Positions 34,466 through 44,473 of a stretch of DNA of 64,000 nt are shown here, piece by piece. Within the stretch, counting starts at the first letter, position 1. Every line of letters starts with the position of its first letter. Made by a program: the position numbers and the translations under genes. Origin of the DNA: Deltaproteobacteria bacterium (lineage in GTDB: Bacteria; Desulfobacterota; Desulfuromonadia; Desulfuromonadales; BM103); contig JAGXHL010000049.1 in NCBI GenBank assembly GCA_024636215.1, positions 97,913-161,912 of the forward strand, given 5' to 3'. Under the pieces are notes generated by a model that made no database searches, had not been told where the DNA came from, and saw only the letters and a list, made by a program, of their open reading frames with translations.

Positions 34466-35340
34466 AGCTGACCCGCGCCGGGTTCCTCTATATTGTCATT
34501 ACCCTGTTGCTCGGCTTTGCCGCCGTCAACACCGGTAACAATCTTCTCTATCTGCTGGTTTCCGCACTGCTCGGTTTCATGTCCGTCTCCGGCGTGCTGG
34601 GTAAATGGAATCTGGCCAGGGTCGATTTCCGCTTTCTGTTGCCCGATGAAATCTATGACGGGGTGCCGACCCTGCTCGGTATCGAGCTGATCAACGGGCG
34701 CCGCTGGCTGCCGCTCTTTCTGATGGAGATCAGCGTTGCCGAACGCACGCTCTTTTTCCCCCTGGTGGAACCCCTGCAGGGACGGCGCAAAAATGTCGAG
34801 ATCACCCTCTCAGGACGTGGCCTCCAGCAATTGCCGGAGGTCTCGGTACGCTCACGTTTTCCGGTTAACTTTTTTGTTCGTTCACAGGGTCTGTTGATCG
34901 AACAGGAGGCCACGGTGTTTCCCGCTCCGTTGCCTTGTACCGATCTGCACCAGGTTGATCCCGGTGGCGGATCGGGCTCGCAGCAGAACTGGCAGAAGGG
35001 CGACGAAGGCGACATCAATCGGATTGCCGATTACCAGGGCGGTGAGCCGCTCAAATCGATCCACTGGAAACTCAGCGCCCGCCACGATCGCCTTAAAGTC
35101 AAAGAACTCTCGGCGACCACCCGCAAGCCTGTCGTGCTCGACCTGATGGCCTTGCCCGGCACAAACCTCGAACAGCGCCTGCGCCAGGCCACTTACCTGA
35201 TCACGCGCTGGCTGCGCGACGGCTGGCCGGTTGGCCTGAAAGCCGGCAGCCTGGAACTGCCACCCGCACTCGGTCGGCAGCAGAAACTGCTTTTACTACA
35301 GACATTGGCTCATTATGGTCAGGATCAAAAGACTTCTTGA
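34462..35340 (+). CDS. DUF58 domain protein
   Basis: A 292-residue protein with two N-terminal membrane helices (about 7-22 and 27-42) and a C-terminal DUF58 core around residues 180-230, with GDEGDINRIADYQGGEP and SIHWKLSARHDRLKVKEL. The start codon is TTG at 34462, overlapping the moxR stop by 4 bp. DUF58 proteins are partners of MoxR ATPases, and the gene order supports a joint role. The exact function is unknown. Confidence 0.88.
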   Translation: MKLTRAGFLYIVITLLLGFAAVNTGNNLLYLLVSALLGFMSVSGVLGKWNLARVDFRFLLPDEIYDGVPTLLGIELINGRRWLPLFLMEISVAERTLFFPLVEPLQGRRKNVEITLSGRGLQQLPEVSVRSRFPVNFFVRSQGLLIEQEATVFPAPLPCTDLHQVDPGGGSGSQQNWQKGDEGDINRIADYQGGEPLKSIHWKLSARHDRLKVKELSATTRKPVVLDLMALPGTNLEQRLRQATYLITRWLRDGWPVGLKAGSLELPPALGRQQKLLLLQTLAHYGQDQKTS

Positions 35341-37216
35341 TATCCTCTCCGGGATCGTCGCCCTGCTCAGCATGGGCCCGATCCTTGCCTACCTTGACCC
35401 GCCACTATTGCTGCTTGCGTTAGTCGCGATCCCGGCAGGCTTCTGGTGTGATCGCCGTGAGCGCTATCCCCTGCCGGTTTGGCTGGCGACGCTGATAGCC
35501 CTGTGCGGAATGGCTTTTTATGCCGTGCAGGTCACCCGCGCCGAGGTTGCCATCCCGGTGGTCCACGCCATGGTGGTCCTGATGGTCGTGCGTCTGTTGA
35601 CCCCGAAGCAGGGCCGGGATTATCTGCAAATTTTCGTGCTGGCACTTTTCATTCTGGCCGGTGCTTCCCTGATCAATCTCGAAATAGCTTTTATCCTCTA
35701 CCTGGTGCTGCTGGTCTTTGGGGTGACCCTCGGCCTGGTCCTCTTGACCGTCCATGTTACCGACCAGAAGTTACTTATGAGCCGTCGAGACCTGAAAAAA
35801 CTGGTCAAGGTCGGCCTGCTCCTGCCAGCGGTTTCCCTGATTCTGATGCTGGTCTTTTTCGTCGTCCTGCCAAGGACCCAACATCCCCTGTGGAATTTCC
35901 TCAACCCGTCGAGCACGGGTGAGGTCGGTCTTGCCGAGACCGTACAGCCGGGCAGTTTTACCCGGATTTCCGCGAACAAGTCCCTGGCTTTTCGGGCAGA
36001 AGGGCCAGAACTCGCCCCTGAAGACCGCTACTGGAGGGCGTTGGTTCTCAATCAGCCGCAGGCGGGCCAATGGGTGCGCAGTGAACCGCCCAAAACAGGT
36101 GGCAGCCGCGTCACTGGCCCTGCGCCTTTGACCTTTGTGATTTACCCGGAACCGCGCAGAGATCGCTACCTGATGACCCTGGACCGGCCGCTGCTTGTCG
36201 ATGGCGTTCGCAATGATCAGACTGTTGACCAGATGTTTGTCGCCCGCAGCGCCATTGATCACCGCTTCCGCTACGAAGTCCGGGCCAGCCCCGGAGGCCA
36301 TCTCAAGATGTCGGCTGACGTGGATCGTGATTTTTATCTGCGCCCTCCCGCCGAGACGTCTGTGCGCATGCGCGAGCTGGCCGCCGCAATTCTGACCCAG
36401 GGTGAAGATGTGACTATCCGGGTTGCGGCCCTGGCGGATTTTTTCCGCAACCAGGGTTTAAGCTACGCCGAGGAGGATCTGCCATCCGGTGCCGATGCCG
36501 TCGACTCCTTCCTCTTCGACAAGAAGCGGGGTTATTGCGAGTTCTTCGCTTCGGCGTACATCTCCCTGGCCCGGCTGGCGGGCATTCCTGCGCGCCTGGT
36601 CGGCGGCTATTACGGCGGCGATTATAACCCGATGGGGGGTTATTACCTGGTGGGCGAAGAAACTGCCCATGTCTGGGTCGAGATCTTGGCGGCCGATAAC
36701 AGCTGGCAGCGCATCGATCCCAGTCAGTGGGCGATTAATGCCGAAACGACTCTGGGCAATCGGGATCGGCAAGGCCTGAACCCGTTGCGTCAACTGGTCG
36801 ACAGCCTGAATTATTACTGGGTGCAGGCGGTCGTAGTCTTTGACTTGAAGCAGCAGATATCGATCTTTCGTGAAACCGGGGCCAGGCTGCGCAGCCTGGG
36901 TTCCGTGCAGGCTCCGCAAGATTTGGGAAAAATATTTGTCGTGCTGCTGGTTGGCATGGCACTGGTGGCCGGGGCCTTCGCCTTGCGACGCAAACCCAAA
37001 GAGGTACGGTTGCTAAACGAGTTTCGGACCAGGCTGAGGCGGCGTTACGGTGATGACATCCTGCAGCCGGGATCAGGTCTGGCGGAGATTGGTGAGCAGC
37101 TGGACAGTGACCTCTGTCGAGAATTTGCCAGGATCTATTACGGCGCCCTGTTCCGAGACCGCCGCTTGACGACGCAGGAATTCCAGCAGCTAAAGAACCT
37201 GCTGAAGGGGCTCTAG
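35315..37216 (+). CDS. TgpA-type membrane transglutaminase-like protein
   Basis: A 633-residue protein. The N-terminal part (about 1-190) has five or six membrane helices (DUF3488). A periplasmic transglutaminase-like domain follows at about 370-480, with Cys in KRGYCEFFASAY, His in GEETAHVWVEI and Asp in WQRIDPSQW. These are the papain-like triad. A last membrane helix (about 550-566) and a cytoplasmic tail end the chain. It overlaps the DUF58 gene by 26 bp. Known relatives are membrane enzymes essential in some Pseudomonas, with unknown substrates. Confidence 0.9.
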   Translation: MVRIKRLLDILSGIVALLSMGPILAYLDPPLLLLALVAIPAGFWCDRRERYPLPVWLATLIALCGMAFYAVQVTRAEVAIPVVHAMVVLMVVRLLTPKQGRDYLQIFVLALFILAGASLINLEIAFILYLVLLVFGVTLGLVLLTVHVTDQKLLMSRRDLKKLVKVGLLLPAVSLILMLVFFVVLPRTQHPLWNFLNPSSTGEVGLAETVQPGSFTRISANKSLAFRAEGPELAPEDRYWRALVLNQPQAGQWVRSEPPKTGGSRVTGPAPLTFVIYPEPRRDRYLMTLDRPLLVDGVRNDQTVDQMFVARSAIDHRFRYEVRASPGGHLKMSADVDRDFYLRPPAETSVRMRELAAAILTQGEDVTIRVAALADFFRNQGLSYAEEDLPSGADAVDSFLFDKKRGYCEFFASAYISLARLAGIPARLVGGYYGGDYNPMGGYYLVGEETAHVWVEILAADNSWQRIDPSQWAINAETTLGNRDRQGLNPLRQLVDSLNYYWVQAVVVFDLKQQISIFRETGARLRSLGSVQAPQDLGKIFVVLLVGMALVAGAFALRRKPKEVRLLNEFRTRLRRRYGDDILQPGSGLAEIGEQLDSDLCREFARIYYGALFRDRRLTTQEFQQLKNLLKGL

Positions 37217-37227
37217 CTGCCTGTCTT

Positions 37228-38514
37228 TCAGACCGTGGCCGGGCTTTTGCGACGCCTGCGCCTCGGTCGATGGTGAGTCCGCCGGCTCGCTGGCGGCTCG
37301 GCATGACTTGCATGGTCGGGCCCCCGGTGCAGGGCCTTCTGCCAGACCTCCAGCTGTGCGGGGTCACCGTTAACGGTTTGATTCCAGAGGCGAAACAGCT
37401 CAAAGGCACGCAGTGCCGCCGGGTTGTCCAGAAAACGTTTCTGGCCGCGATGACCGAGGCCGCGGGTAAAGCGATAACAACCAACCAGCATTTCCCGCGC
37501 CTGGTGACGCAACCCGTGAGCGAGGCGAAAGTGCGCGCAGTAGGGTGTTAACAGATGTCCGGCCGAGTGGAGAACTTCGTTAATCGGCAACGCCGACTGT
37601 GCCGGACATTTTTTCCAGAATTGCTCGATAAAGAGGGCGGCCAGTAGCATGCTCTCATCGATACGACCGGTCTTTTTGAAAAACCGGTTGAGGTGTTCAA
37701 GTAACCTGAAGGTTACCTCTCCCGGCTGGTAGCCTCCCATCATCGGCCGCATCAGGCCGAGATCCTGCGCTCTCTTTAGAACCGCAGCCCCCACACCATG
37801 GCGGAAAAGCTCTATCAGCTCTTCACGAACCCTCGCTGGAGCGGCTTCGGCAATCAGCGGCGCCTGCTCCGCAATCCCCGCCAGCGTCTCGGCATCCAGG
37901 GAAAAATCGAGGCGGGCGCTGAACTCGAGGGCGCGCAGCATACGCACCGGGTCTTCATCGAAGCGGACCCTTGGATCACCGATCACGCGCAACTGCCGGT
38001 TGTCGAGATCTTTCAGCCCGCCGACATAATCAACAATCGAATAATCAGCGATATTGTAGAAGAGTGCGTTGATGGTGAAGTCGCGCCGGAAAGCATCCTC
38101 ACGCGGTGTGCCGAACTGGTTCTGAACAAAAAAACTGTGCTCTGCGGGGTCTTTTGGCAGTTCATCGGCTTGGGGATGACGACGGAAGGTGGCCACCTCG
38201 ATCACCTCGTCGCGACCAAACCTGACATGGGCGAGCCGAAACCTGCGCCCCACCAGAAAACAGTTGCGGAACAGCTTCTTCACCTGCTGTGGGGTCGCGT
38301 CGGTGCCGATGTCAAAGTCCTTGGGCGTCCTGCCCAGGAGCAGATCACGGACGCTGCCGCCGACCAGGTAGGCCTGATAGCCGTGACGATGCAACCGGTA
38401 AAGCACTTTCAGCGTGTTTTCGTCAATCTGCTTACGGGAGACGCCGTGGTCCGAACGGCACAATATCACCGGCGGAGCGGCTGTTTCTTTCAGGTTTGCT
38501 GGGGAGCCAGGCAT
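37228..38514 (-). CDS. pcnB: Poly(A) polymerase PcnB
   Basis: Adds 3' poly(A) tails to RNA and so marks it for decay. The 428-residue chain has the nucleotidyltransferase motif YLVGGSVRDLLLGR (49-62) with catalytic D66 and D68 in KDFDIG. The RNA-binding helical part follows, with HAQREML... ending in basic residues (HRPRRRRRKSPAT). The basic C-tail is typical of bacterial PAP I and separates it from CCA-adding enzymes, though short family members are hard to tell apart by eye. It starts at an ATG at 38514 and is divergent from miaA. Confidence 0.88.
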   Translation of the reverse strand: MPGSPANLKETAAPPVILCRSDHGVSRKQIDENTLKVLYRLHRHGYQAYLVGGSVRDLLLGRTPKDFDIGTDATPQQVKKLFRNCFLVGRRFRLAHVRFGRDEVIEVATFRRHPQADELPKDPAEHSFFVQNQFGTPREDAFRRDFTINALFYNIADYSIVDYVGGLKDLDNRQLRVIGDPRVRFDEDPVRMLRALEFSARLDFSLDAETLAGIAEQAPLIAEAAPARVREELIELFRHGVGAAVLKRAQDLGLMRPMMGGYQPGEVTFRLLEHLNRFFKKTGRIDESMLLAALFIEQFWKKCPAQSALPINEVLHSAGHLLTPYCAHFRLAHGLRHQAREMLVGCYRFTRGLGHRGQKRFLDNPAALRAFELFRLWNQTVNGDPAQLEVWQKALHRGPDHASHAEPPASRRTHHRPRRRRRKSPATV

Positions 38515-38640
38515 GGAAAAATTTTCACCCCTGTTGCCTTTAAAAAAACCAAGGCGCAGATTAAAGTCATCACTGTATAACAGATTTCACCTTGCGAAGG
38601 AAGCCTGCCGGGAATACGCGTTGTCTTAACCTGGCGATCC

Positions 38641-38713
38641 GGTTATAAATAGTTTTCGTCCGGAAACTGCACCCTGCCCATCCGAAGTTTCCCGATGGGC
38701 ACTAAATAAACGC
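38641..38713 (-). repeat. Dispersed palindromic element, copy A
   Basis: On the minus strand it reads TTTAGTGCCCATCGGGAAA, then a stem TGCCCATC/GATGGGCA, then AGTTTCCGGACGAAAA and TATAACC. Copy B at 61294-61340 has the same outer parts (AGTGCCCATC, GGAAACT, CCGGACGAAAA, TATACC) but lacks about 22 bp of the middle. It lies in the 245-bp spacer between divergent pcnB and miaA and may take part in their promoters. Confidence 0.6.
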
Positions 38714-38759
38714 CTGTACCAGGTTTCTGCCTCCTGCTCTCTTTGGAGTTAGCCCTACA

Positions 38760-39659
38760 ATGAATCTTCTCGTCCTGCTCGGGCCGACGGCATCGGGTAA
38801 AACGCATCTGGCGGTTCAGGCCGCTCGGCGCCTTGATGGCGAAATCATCTCGGCTGATTCGCGACAGGTCTATCGTGGTCTGGATATCGGCAGCGGCAAG
38901 GACCTCGAAGAATACGGAACGATCCCTTATCATCTTATCGATGTAGTCGATCCCGGCTATGAATTCAGCCTGTTCGACTTTGTGCAGGCCTTTGGCCGTT
39001 GCTTCAGCGAAATCAGCAGGCGTGGCCGTCTGCCAATCTTGTGCGGAGGCAGCGGTCTTTATCTCGACGCCGTGCTGCAAAGGTATGAACTGGTGAAGGT
39101 CAGTGAGAACCGGGCGTTGCGCCAGAAGCTGGCACCTCTCAGCCTTGCCGTGCTACAGGAGCAGTTGCAAAGCCTGCGCCCCGAACAGCACAACAGCACA
39201 GACCTCGAGGACCGCAGCCGGCTGATCCGGGCGATTGAAATCGCGGTTGGTGAGGACCAGTCCGGGGCCAGGCCTTTGCAACTTCCGGTATTAAAGCCCA
39301 GAGTTTTCGGCCTGCGTTGGCCTCGGCAGCGGTTGAGGAAACGGATCACGCAACGTCTTCAGCAGCGTCTCGACCAGGGCATGATCGAAGAGGTCGAGGC
39401 TTTGCACACCTCCGGCGTCGCCTGGGAGACACTCGACTTTTACGGGCTGGAATATCGTTTCGTTGGTCAATACCTGCAAGGACAGCTGAACCGCAACGAT
39501 CTTTTTCAGAAATTGAACAGCGCCATCCATCAATTTGCCAAGCGCCAGGAAACCTGGTTTCGCCGCATGGAGCGTCAGGGCGTTATTATCCATTGGCTCG
39601 ATGCTGAAGCCGATCCCGTTGCCGAGATGCTCGCCGCCTGTCAGGATTATCTCAAATGA
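38760..39659 (+). CDS. miaA: tRNA dimethylallyltransferase MiaA
   Basis: Adds an isopentenyl group to A37 of tRNAs that read UNN codons. The 299-residue chain has the P-loop GPTASGKT (8-15), the ADSRQVYRGLDIGSGK segment (about 32-47), LPILCGGSGLY (about 92-102) and the C-terminal YRFVGQYLQG region. The start is the ATG at 38760. No strong ribosome binding site is visible, only a weak GGAG at 38743. It overlaps the glycosyltransferase gene by 4 bp. Confidence 0.93.
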   Translation: MNLLVLLGPTASGKTHLAVQAARRLDGEIISADSRQVYRGLDIGSGKDLEEYGTIPYHLIDVVDPGYEFSLFDFVQAFGRCFSEISRRGRLPILCGGSGLYLDAVLQRYELVKVSENRALRQKLAPLSLAVLQEQLQSLRPEQHNSTDLEDRSRLIRAIEIAVGEDQSGARPLQLPVLKPRVFGLRWPRQRLRKRITQRLQQRLDQGMIEEVEALHTSGVAWETLDFYGLEYRFVGQYLQGQLNRNDLFQKLNSAIHQFAKRQETWFRRMERQGVIIHWLDAEADPVAEMLAACQDYLK

Positions 39660-40951
39660 GGCCTGTGCCTGCTGCAGTTCAGCGCTACCTCGACAAACGT
39701 GCCGTCAAAGGCGCCTGGACTGTTGCCGGCGCCGAGGACAGGGATTTTGCCGGTGCCGTAGTGATACCGTCTCTGGCTGAGGGTGACGGCCTCTTCGCAA
39801 CCTTGCGCAGTTTGGAGGCGAACCCGGCGCACTGGCAAGACCAGTTTCTGGTGCTGGTGGTTATCAATCATGGCAAGCAGTCCTCCTCCCAGGAGCAGCG
39901 TCAGAACATGCAGGACCTCGCCCGTTTGGTCAACTGGTCTGCAACGTCGGCGCTCTCTCTGGCCTGGATAGACGCGGCCAGCCCTGGTCTTGAAATTCCA
40001 GCCAGGCAGGCCGGCGTGGGCTTTGTCAGAAAACTTGGGCTGGATCTCGCCTTATCCTGTCTTGGCTGGCAGAAAGAGCCCCTGCTGGTCTGTCTCGATG
40101 CAGACACTCTGGTGGAACCGAATTATCTGCAGGCGATTGTTGCCCATTTCCAGCGTTCGCCCTCGGGTGCGACAGTCTTGCCCTTTCGCCATCAGCAGGC
40201 CGATGACGCTGTGCAGCAGGCAGCTATCGATCGTTATGAACTCTTCATGCGCAGTTACGTCTATGGCTTGCGCCTGGCCGGATCACCTTATGCCTTTAAC
40301 AGCCTTGGCAGTGCAATCGCCTGTCGGGCTCAGTCTTATGTTCGCTGTGGCGGCATGAGCAATCGCAAGGCCGGTGAGGATTTCTACTTCCTGCAAAAGC
40401 TGGCTAAAACCGACGGCGTTGACCTGATGAACGCCACCATGGTCTTCCCGCAGCCACGCGTTTCGGCACGGGTCCCCTTCGGCACCGGGCGCAGTATGGG
40501 CCGCTTGCTTGAGGGCGACACGCAGGGCGTTCAATTTTATCCCGTGGCTGTGTTCAGGCTCCTGTCCGCCTGGCTGGATTGCGTCACCCGGAACCCTTGC
40601 GCTGATGCAGATCAGTTGTTCCGTTATGCCGAAGCAATTTCTGTTGTCCTGGCCGATTACCTTGCGCAGCTCGATTGGCACTCGATTTGGCCGAAGTTGC
40701 AGAAGAATCACCCCATTGCAGAGCATCGCATGAAAGCCTTTCACTGCTGGTTTGATGGCTTCCGCACCCTGCGCCTGATGCACCTGCTTTGCGAAGCGGG
40801 TTTGTCACGGGGAGAACCCGAGCAGATGCTCCCGGATTTTTTCGCCTGGGACCGCCGCTCTTGCCCGCAGACTGTCACTGCCATGCTCGAACAACTACGT
40901 CTGTGCGATCAGTCTTCAATTAAAACGCTGCATGACAACGACAAGTTTTAA
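39656..40951 (+). CDS. Glycosyltransferase, GT2-like fold
   Basis: A 431-residue protein with a GT-A fold. VVIPSLAEGDGL opens the fold, and LLVCLDADTLVEPNY holds the D148-x-D150 metal-binding motif. NRKAGEDFYFLQKL (about 239-252) corresponds to the usual acceptor/catalytic ED motif. No membrane helix is seen. The start overlaps the miaA stop (ATGA), so it is translated with miaA. The donor and acceptor are not evident. Confidence 0.8.
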   Translation: MRPVPAAVQRYLDKRAVKGAWTVAGAEDRDFAGAVVIPSLAEGDGLFATLRSLEANPAHWQDQFLVLVVINHGKQSSSQEQRQNMQDLARLVNWSATSALSLAWIDAASPGLEIPARQAGVGFVRKLGLDLALSCLGWQKEPLLVCLDADTLVEPNYLQAIVAHFQRSPSGATVLPFRHQQADDAVQQAAIDRYELFMRSYVYGLRLAGSPYAFNSLGSAIACRAQSYVRCGGMSNRKAGEDFYFLQKLAKTDGVDLMNATMVFPQPRVSARVPFGTGRSMGRLLEGDTQGVQFYPVAVFRLLSAWLDCVTRNPCADADQLFRYAEAISVVLADYLAQLDWHSIWPKLQKNHPIAEHRMKAFHCWFDGFRTLRLMHLLCEAGLSRGEPEQMLPDFFAWDRRSCPQTVTAMLEQLRLCDQSSIKTLHDNDKF

Positions 40952-41049
40952 AAAATTTAAAAAGCTGTGCTATGATTGCTGATATTGACCGTAAATCTGT
41001 TGTGCGCTCACAGACAAGCAGAGATGCCTGCAGGGAAGAAGAGAAATCG

Positions 41050-41436
41050 ATGAGTGAGTCTGAAAACAGCGCGTATAGCGAAGAACAGAAGAACAAGCGT
41101 CGAACCGTCAGGGCCCCGTTAATCGTGGAAAAGATCCCCTGTGGAGATGGTTACAAAACCCTCTTCGGTTACGCCAAGAATGTCAGCCGCGGCGGCCTGT
41201 TCATCGCTACGGTCAAGCCCCGCGAGCCGGGAGAAACCTTTCTCATCGAATTGACCTTGCCGACCAAACCCCCAGACAAGGTTCGCTGCCAGTGTGTGGT
41301 GGTGTGGAAACGCCTCTTCAAACGCAAAGATCAACATGAACCGGGTATGGGCCTGCGGTTTCTCGATCTTACCGATGGTGATGGCGACAAGATCGAAGCA
41401 TGGGTCGAGGAACAGACGACCAGGTATCCGGGATAG
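41050..41436 (+). CDS. PilZ-domain protein
   Basis: A 128-residue single PilZ domain that should bind cyclic di-GMP. The binding motif R-x3-R is KRRTVRAP (about 16-23). The second motif, D/N-x-S-x2-G, is NVSRGG (about 46-51), with Asn replacing the usual Asp. The start at 41050 (MSESENS) has GGAAGAAGAG upstream. A longer in-frame start at 40972 is less likely. The partner output is unknown. It lies between the glycosyltransferase and a ferritin-like gene. Confidence 0.85.
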   Translation: MSESENSAYSEEQKNKRRTVRAPLIVEKIPCGDGYKTLFGYAKNVSRGGLFIATVKPREPGETFLIELTLPTKPPDKVRCQCVVVWKRLFKRKDQHEPGMGLRFLDLTDGDGDKIEAWVEEQTTRYPG

Positions 41437-41524
41437 TTTGTCTCTGCAGAGCATCGAAGAACTTTTGCACTGCATTATGATTTTTCTTGGCAGCCTTTGC
41501 GTGCTGCAATGAAAGGAGAGTTTT

Positions 41525-42022
41525 ATGCCCCAGGAAATGAAATTACTCGAGGCGATCAAATCTGCTATTCAGACTGAAAAAAACGTTATGGATTTTTATC
41601 TCAAGGCGGCCAGCTTAACCGAAAACGAACGCGGCAAGAAGGTGTTTGCACAGCTGGCCAGTGAGGAGCGTGAGCATGCCGGCCACTTTTTCGAAATCTA
41701 CACCGGCAGTGACCTTGGCACTTTTGAGGAGTTTATAGCTCATCCGCCTGCAACCAGTCATGCCATGATCAGGCAGCTGGAAAAAGCTCTTGATGAAAAT
41801 GTCCATGAGCGCAAGGCGATGGAGTTGGCCATGCAGGAAGAAGAGGATCTTCTCAAAAATCTGCGCATGACAGCGGCCCGTATGGTTGATCCCTCAGTGC
41901 GTGCCGTTTTCGACCGCATGGCCGAAGAAACCGAACATCATTACGCTATCATCGAATCGGAATACGCCCACATGATGGCCATGGTTCATGAAACGGATAT
42001 TAATATTTATGTACGAGAATAA
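41525..42022 (+). CDS. Ferritin-like / rubrerythrin-type diiron protein
   Basis: A 165-residue four-helix protein. Diiron ligand motifs are E in AIQTEKNVMDFY, EEREHAGHF (E-x2-H, about 47-55), E in HERKAMELA and EETEHHYA (E-x2-H, about 139-146). The C-terminal rubredoxin domain of full rubrerythrin is missing. It may handle peroxide or store iron. The start has GAAAGGAGAG upstream. The following cytochrome gene overlaps its 3' end by 14 bp. Confidence 0.88.
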   Translation: MPQEMKLLEAIKSAIQTEKNVMDFYLKAASLTENERGKKVFAQLASEEREHAGHFFEIYTGSDLGTFEEFIAHPPATSHAMIRQLEKALDENVHERKAMELAMQEEEDLLKNLRMTAARMVDPSVRAVFDRMAEETEHHYAIIESEYAHMMAMVHETDINIYVRE

Positions 42023-42344
42023 TAGATTGCGAAACTTCCTGTTGTTCGCGGCGGGGCTGCTGCTTCTGCCGTGTACCGCACTTGCCGTGCCGGGGGCAGT
42101 GCATGATGTGCATCGCCTGCCCGCTAACGATGAGTTCCAGAACACGATTGAAAACCGCTGCACCATCTGTCACACCCGTGGCCGGGTCGACAAGGCTCTT
42201 GGCCAGGGGGAAGATCTGGACGCCCTGCTGCAGCGCATGATCGAACGTGGTGCGATTCTCAGCGAGCGTGATCGGAATGTGCTTGGCACCTTCTGGGGGT
42301 CACCGCTCAAAGCAGAAGACGCGTCTTCTCCGCCTACGCAATAA
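42009..42344 (+). CDS. Small exported monohaem c-type cytochrome-like protein
   Basis: A 111-residue protein with a signal peptide (about 1-26, ending in TALA) and one haem-binding motif CTICH (about 50-54). It ends with a short polar tail. No distal methionine is clear, so the sixth haem ligand is unknown. An upstream in-frame ATG at 41988 is possible but leaves an atypical signal. It overlaps the ferritin-like gene. A long terminator follows. The pair may join diiron and haem redox functions, which is inference. Confidence 0.75.
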   Translation: MYENNRLRNFLLFAAGLLLLPCTALAVPGAVHDVHRLPANDEFQNTIENRCTICHTRGRVDKALGQGEDLDALLQRMIERGAILSERDRNVLGTFWGSPLKAEDASSPPTQ

Positions 42345-42365
42345 ACCTTATTTTTTCACTTCAGA

Positions 42366-42407
42366 AACCAACAAGGGACCGGCTTTTATGCCGGTCCCTT
42401 GTTGGTT
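42366..42407. terminator. Bidirectional terminator between cytochrome and sucD genes
   Basis: An 18-bp perfect stem (42366-42383 with 42390-42407), loop TTTTAT. It is the longest perfect hairpin I noticed in the window. It sits between convergent genes, with AT-rich flanks on both sides (an AAAGCGCTTTTTATTTT tail on the plus strand). Confidence 0.9.
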
Positions 42408-42424
42408 CAAAGCGCTTTTTATTT

Positions 42425-43297
42425 TCAAGGCTGCCAGATCTTCAACAGCGCATCAGCCATCTCAGCCGGGCTGTCGGCAACGCTGACCCCGCATTCACTG
42501 AGGAACGCCTTCTTGCTGGCTGCATCGCCTTTGCCGCCGGAGATGATCGCACCGGCATGACCCATGCGCTTGCCGGCAGGAGCCGTGGCGCCAGCGATAA
42601 AGGCCGCGACCGGCTTGGTCATATGATCACGGACAAATGCAGCCGCCTGCTCTTCGGCATCGCCGCCGATCTCACCAATCATGATGACCGACTCGGTCGC
42701 CGGGTCATTTTCAAACATCTTCAAAACATCAAGATGACTGGTGCCGTTGACCGGATCACCGCCGATGCCGACACAGGTGGTCTGGCCGATACCGCGGGTG
42801 GTCAGCTGCCAGACCGCTTCGTAGGTCAGGGTTCCGGAACGGGAAACAACGCCAACCGGCCCGGGCTTGTGAATATAACCGGGCATAATGCCAATCTTGC
42901 ACTCACCGGGAGTGATTACGCCGGGGCAGTTTGGTCCGATCAAGCGGCAGTTTTTGCCTTGCATGTATTTCTTCACCTTGACCATATCGAGAACCGGTAC
43001 GCCCTCGGTGATACAGATGACCAGTTCAAGGCCGGCTTCAACCGCTTCCATAATCGCATCGGCGCTGCCGATTGGGGGAACATAGATAACCGAAGCATTG
43101 GCACCGGTTTCCTTAACGGCATCTACGACCGTATCGAAGACCGGAAATCCGTCAATTTTGGTGCCGCCTTTTCCGGGGGTGACCCCGCCAACCATCTGCG
43201 TGCCGTAGTCACGGGCGCCCTGGGCGTGAAAGAGACCGGTGGCCCCCGTGATCCCCTGGGTAATAACCTTGGTGTTTTTATCGATCAATATACTCAT
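42425..43297 (-). CDS. sucD: Succinyl-CoA synthetase alpha subunit SucD
   Basis: Forms succinate and nucleoside triphosphate from succinyl-CoA in the TCA cycle. The 290-residue chain has the CoA-binding [10 protein letters not shown] (about 15-24) and the phosphohistidine site H247 in [13 protein letters not shown]. The start has AAGGAGAGAC upstream. It lies 12 bp after sucC, so subunits are made from one message. Confidence 0.96.
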   Translation of the reverse strand: MSILIDKNTKVITQGITGATGLFHAQGARDYGTQMVGGVTPGKGGTKIDGFPVFDTVVDAVKETGANASVIYVPPIGSADAIMEAVEAGLELVICITEGVPVLDMVKVKKYMQGKNCRLIGPNCPGVITPGECKIGIMPGYIHKPGPVGVVSRSGTLTYEAVWQLTTRGIGQTTCVGIGGDPVNGTSHLDVLKMFENDPATESVIMIGEIGGDAEEQAAAFVRDHMTKPVAAFIAGATAPAGKRMGHAGAIISGGKGDAASKKAFLSECGVSVADSPAEMADALLKIWQP

Positions 43298-43309
43298 GGT
43301 TGTCTCTCC

Positions 43310-44473
43310 TTAACCCTTGACGGCTTTGACGATCTTCTCCGCCGCATCAGCCATGCCATCGGCACTGACAATATTCAGGCCCGATTCTGCCAGCAGCTTT
43401 TTGCCCAGATCCACGTTGGTGCCTTCGAGGCGCACAACCAGGGGGACCTTGACGCCAACCTGTTTGGCTCCTTCAATAACACCGGTGGCGATGACATCAC
43501 ATTTCATGATACCGCCGAAGATATTGACCAGGATTCCCTCAACTTTTTCATCGGAGAGGATGATCTTGAAGGCTTCCGTGACACGCTCGATAGTGGCACC
43601 GCCACCCACATCGAGGAAGTTGGCCGGGTCACCGCCATAGTGTTTGATGATGTCCATGGTCGCCATGGCCAGACCGGCGCCATTGACCATACAGCCGATG
43701 TTGCCATCCAGGGCAATGTAGGAGAGGTCATACTGGGAGGCTTCGATTTCCATCGGATCTTCCTCGTCGTAATCGCGCAGATCGCGAATCCGGATATGCC
43801 GGAAGAGCGCATTATCGTCAAAGTTGATCTTGGCATCGAGACAGAGGAGGTTGCCGTCACCGGTCAGGACCAGAGGGTTGATCTCGAGCAAAGAACAATC
43901 CGTTTCGACGAAAGCTTTGTAGAGGTTCATCAATAAGGGCACCGCCTGCTTGACCTGGGCGATTTCATAGCCGAGTTTGAAAGCCACCTTGCGGGCCTGG
44001 AAGGCCGTCAGGCCAACCACCGGATCGATGGCTTCAAAGAACAGCTTCTCTGGAGTCTTGGCAGCGACTTCCTCGATATCCATGCCGCCTTCGGCTGAAG
44101 CCATCAGGGTGACCTTGTCGGTCGCCCGGTCGACCAGGAAAGAGACGTAGAATTCGTCGGCGATGTTGCAGCCGCTCTCGATCAGTACACGTTTGACGAC
44201 CTTGCCTTCCGGCCCGGTCTGATGCGTCACCAGGGTCATACCGAACATCTCGCGGGCGTACTGCTTGGCCTGATCGGCCGTCTTAGCGATTTTGACGCCG
44301 CCGCCCTTGCCGCGTCCACCGGCATGGATCTGGGCCTTGACCGCGTAAGGCCCATCGCCGAGGCGCTTGGCCCAGTCGCGCGCTGAATTGCTGTTGTAGA
44401 CCACGTGTCCTTCCGGGACCGGAACCCCGAAATACCGCAGGATGGCCTTGGCCTGATATTCGTGAACATTCAT
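43310..44473 (-). CDS. sucC: Succinyl-CoA synthetase beta subunit SucC (ADP-forming type)
   Basis: The 387-residue nucleotide-binding subunit. It starts [17 protein letters not shown], has an ATP-grasp fold ([18 protein letters not shown], about 47-64) and a C-terminal [15 protein letters not shown] (about 315-329). The start has GGAGGG upstream. First gene of sucCD. Two palindromes upstream may regulate it. No other TCA-cycle gene is in the window. Confidence 0.96.
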   Translation of the reverse strand: MNVHEYQAKAILRYFGVPVPEGHVVYNSNSARDWAKRLGDGPYAVKAQIHAGGRGKGGGVKIAKTADQAKQYAREMFGMTLVTHQTGPEGKVVKRVLIESGCNIADEFYVSFLVDRATDKVTLMASAEGGMDIEEVAAKTPEKLFFEAIDPVVGLTAFQARKVAFKLGYEIAQVKQAVPLLMNLYKAFVETDCSLLEINPLVLTGDGNLLCLDAKINFDDNALFRHIRIRDLRDYDEEDPMEIEASQYDLSYIALDGNIGCMVNGAGLAMATMDIIKHYGGDPANFLDVGGGATIERVTEAFKIILSDEKVEGILVNIFGGIMKCDVIATGVIEGAKQVGVKVPLVVRLEGTNVDLGKKLLAESGLNIVSADGMADAAEKIVKAVKG

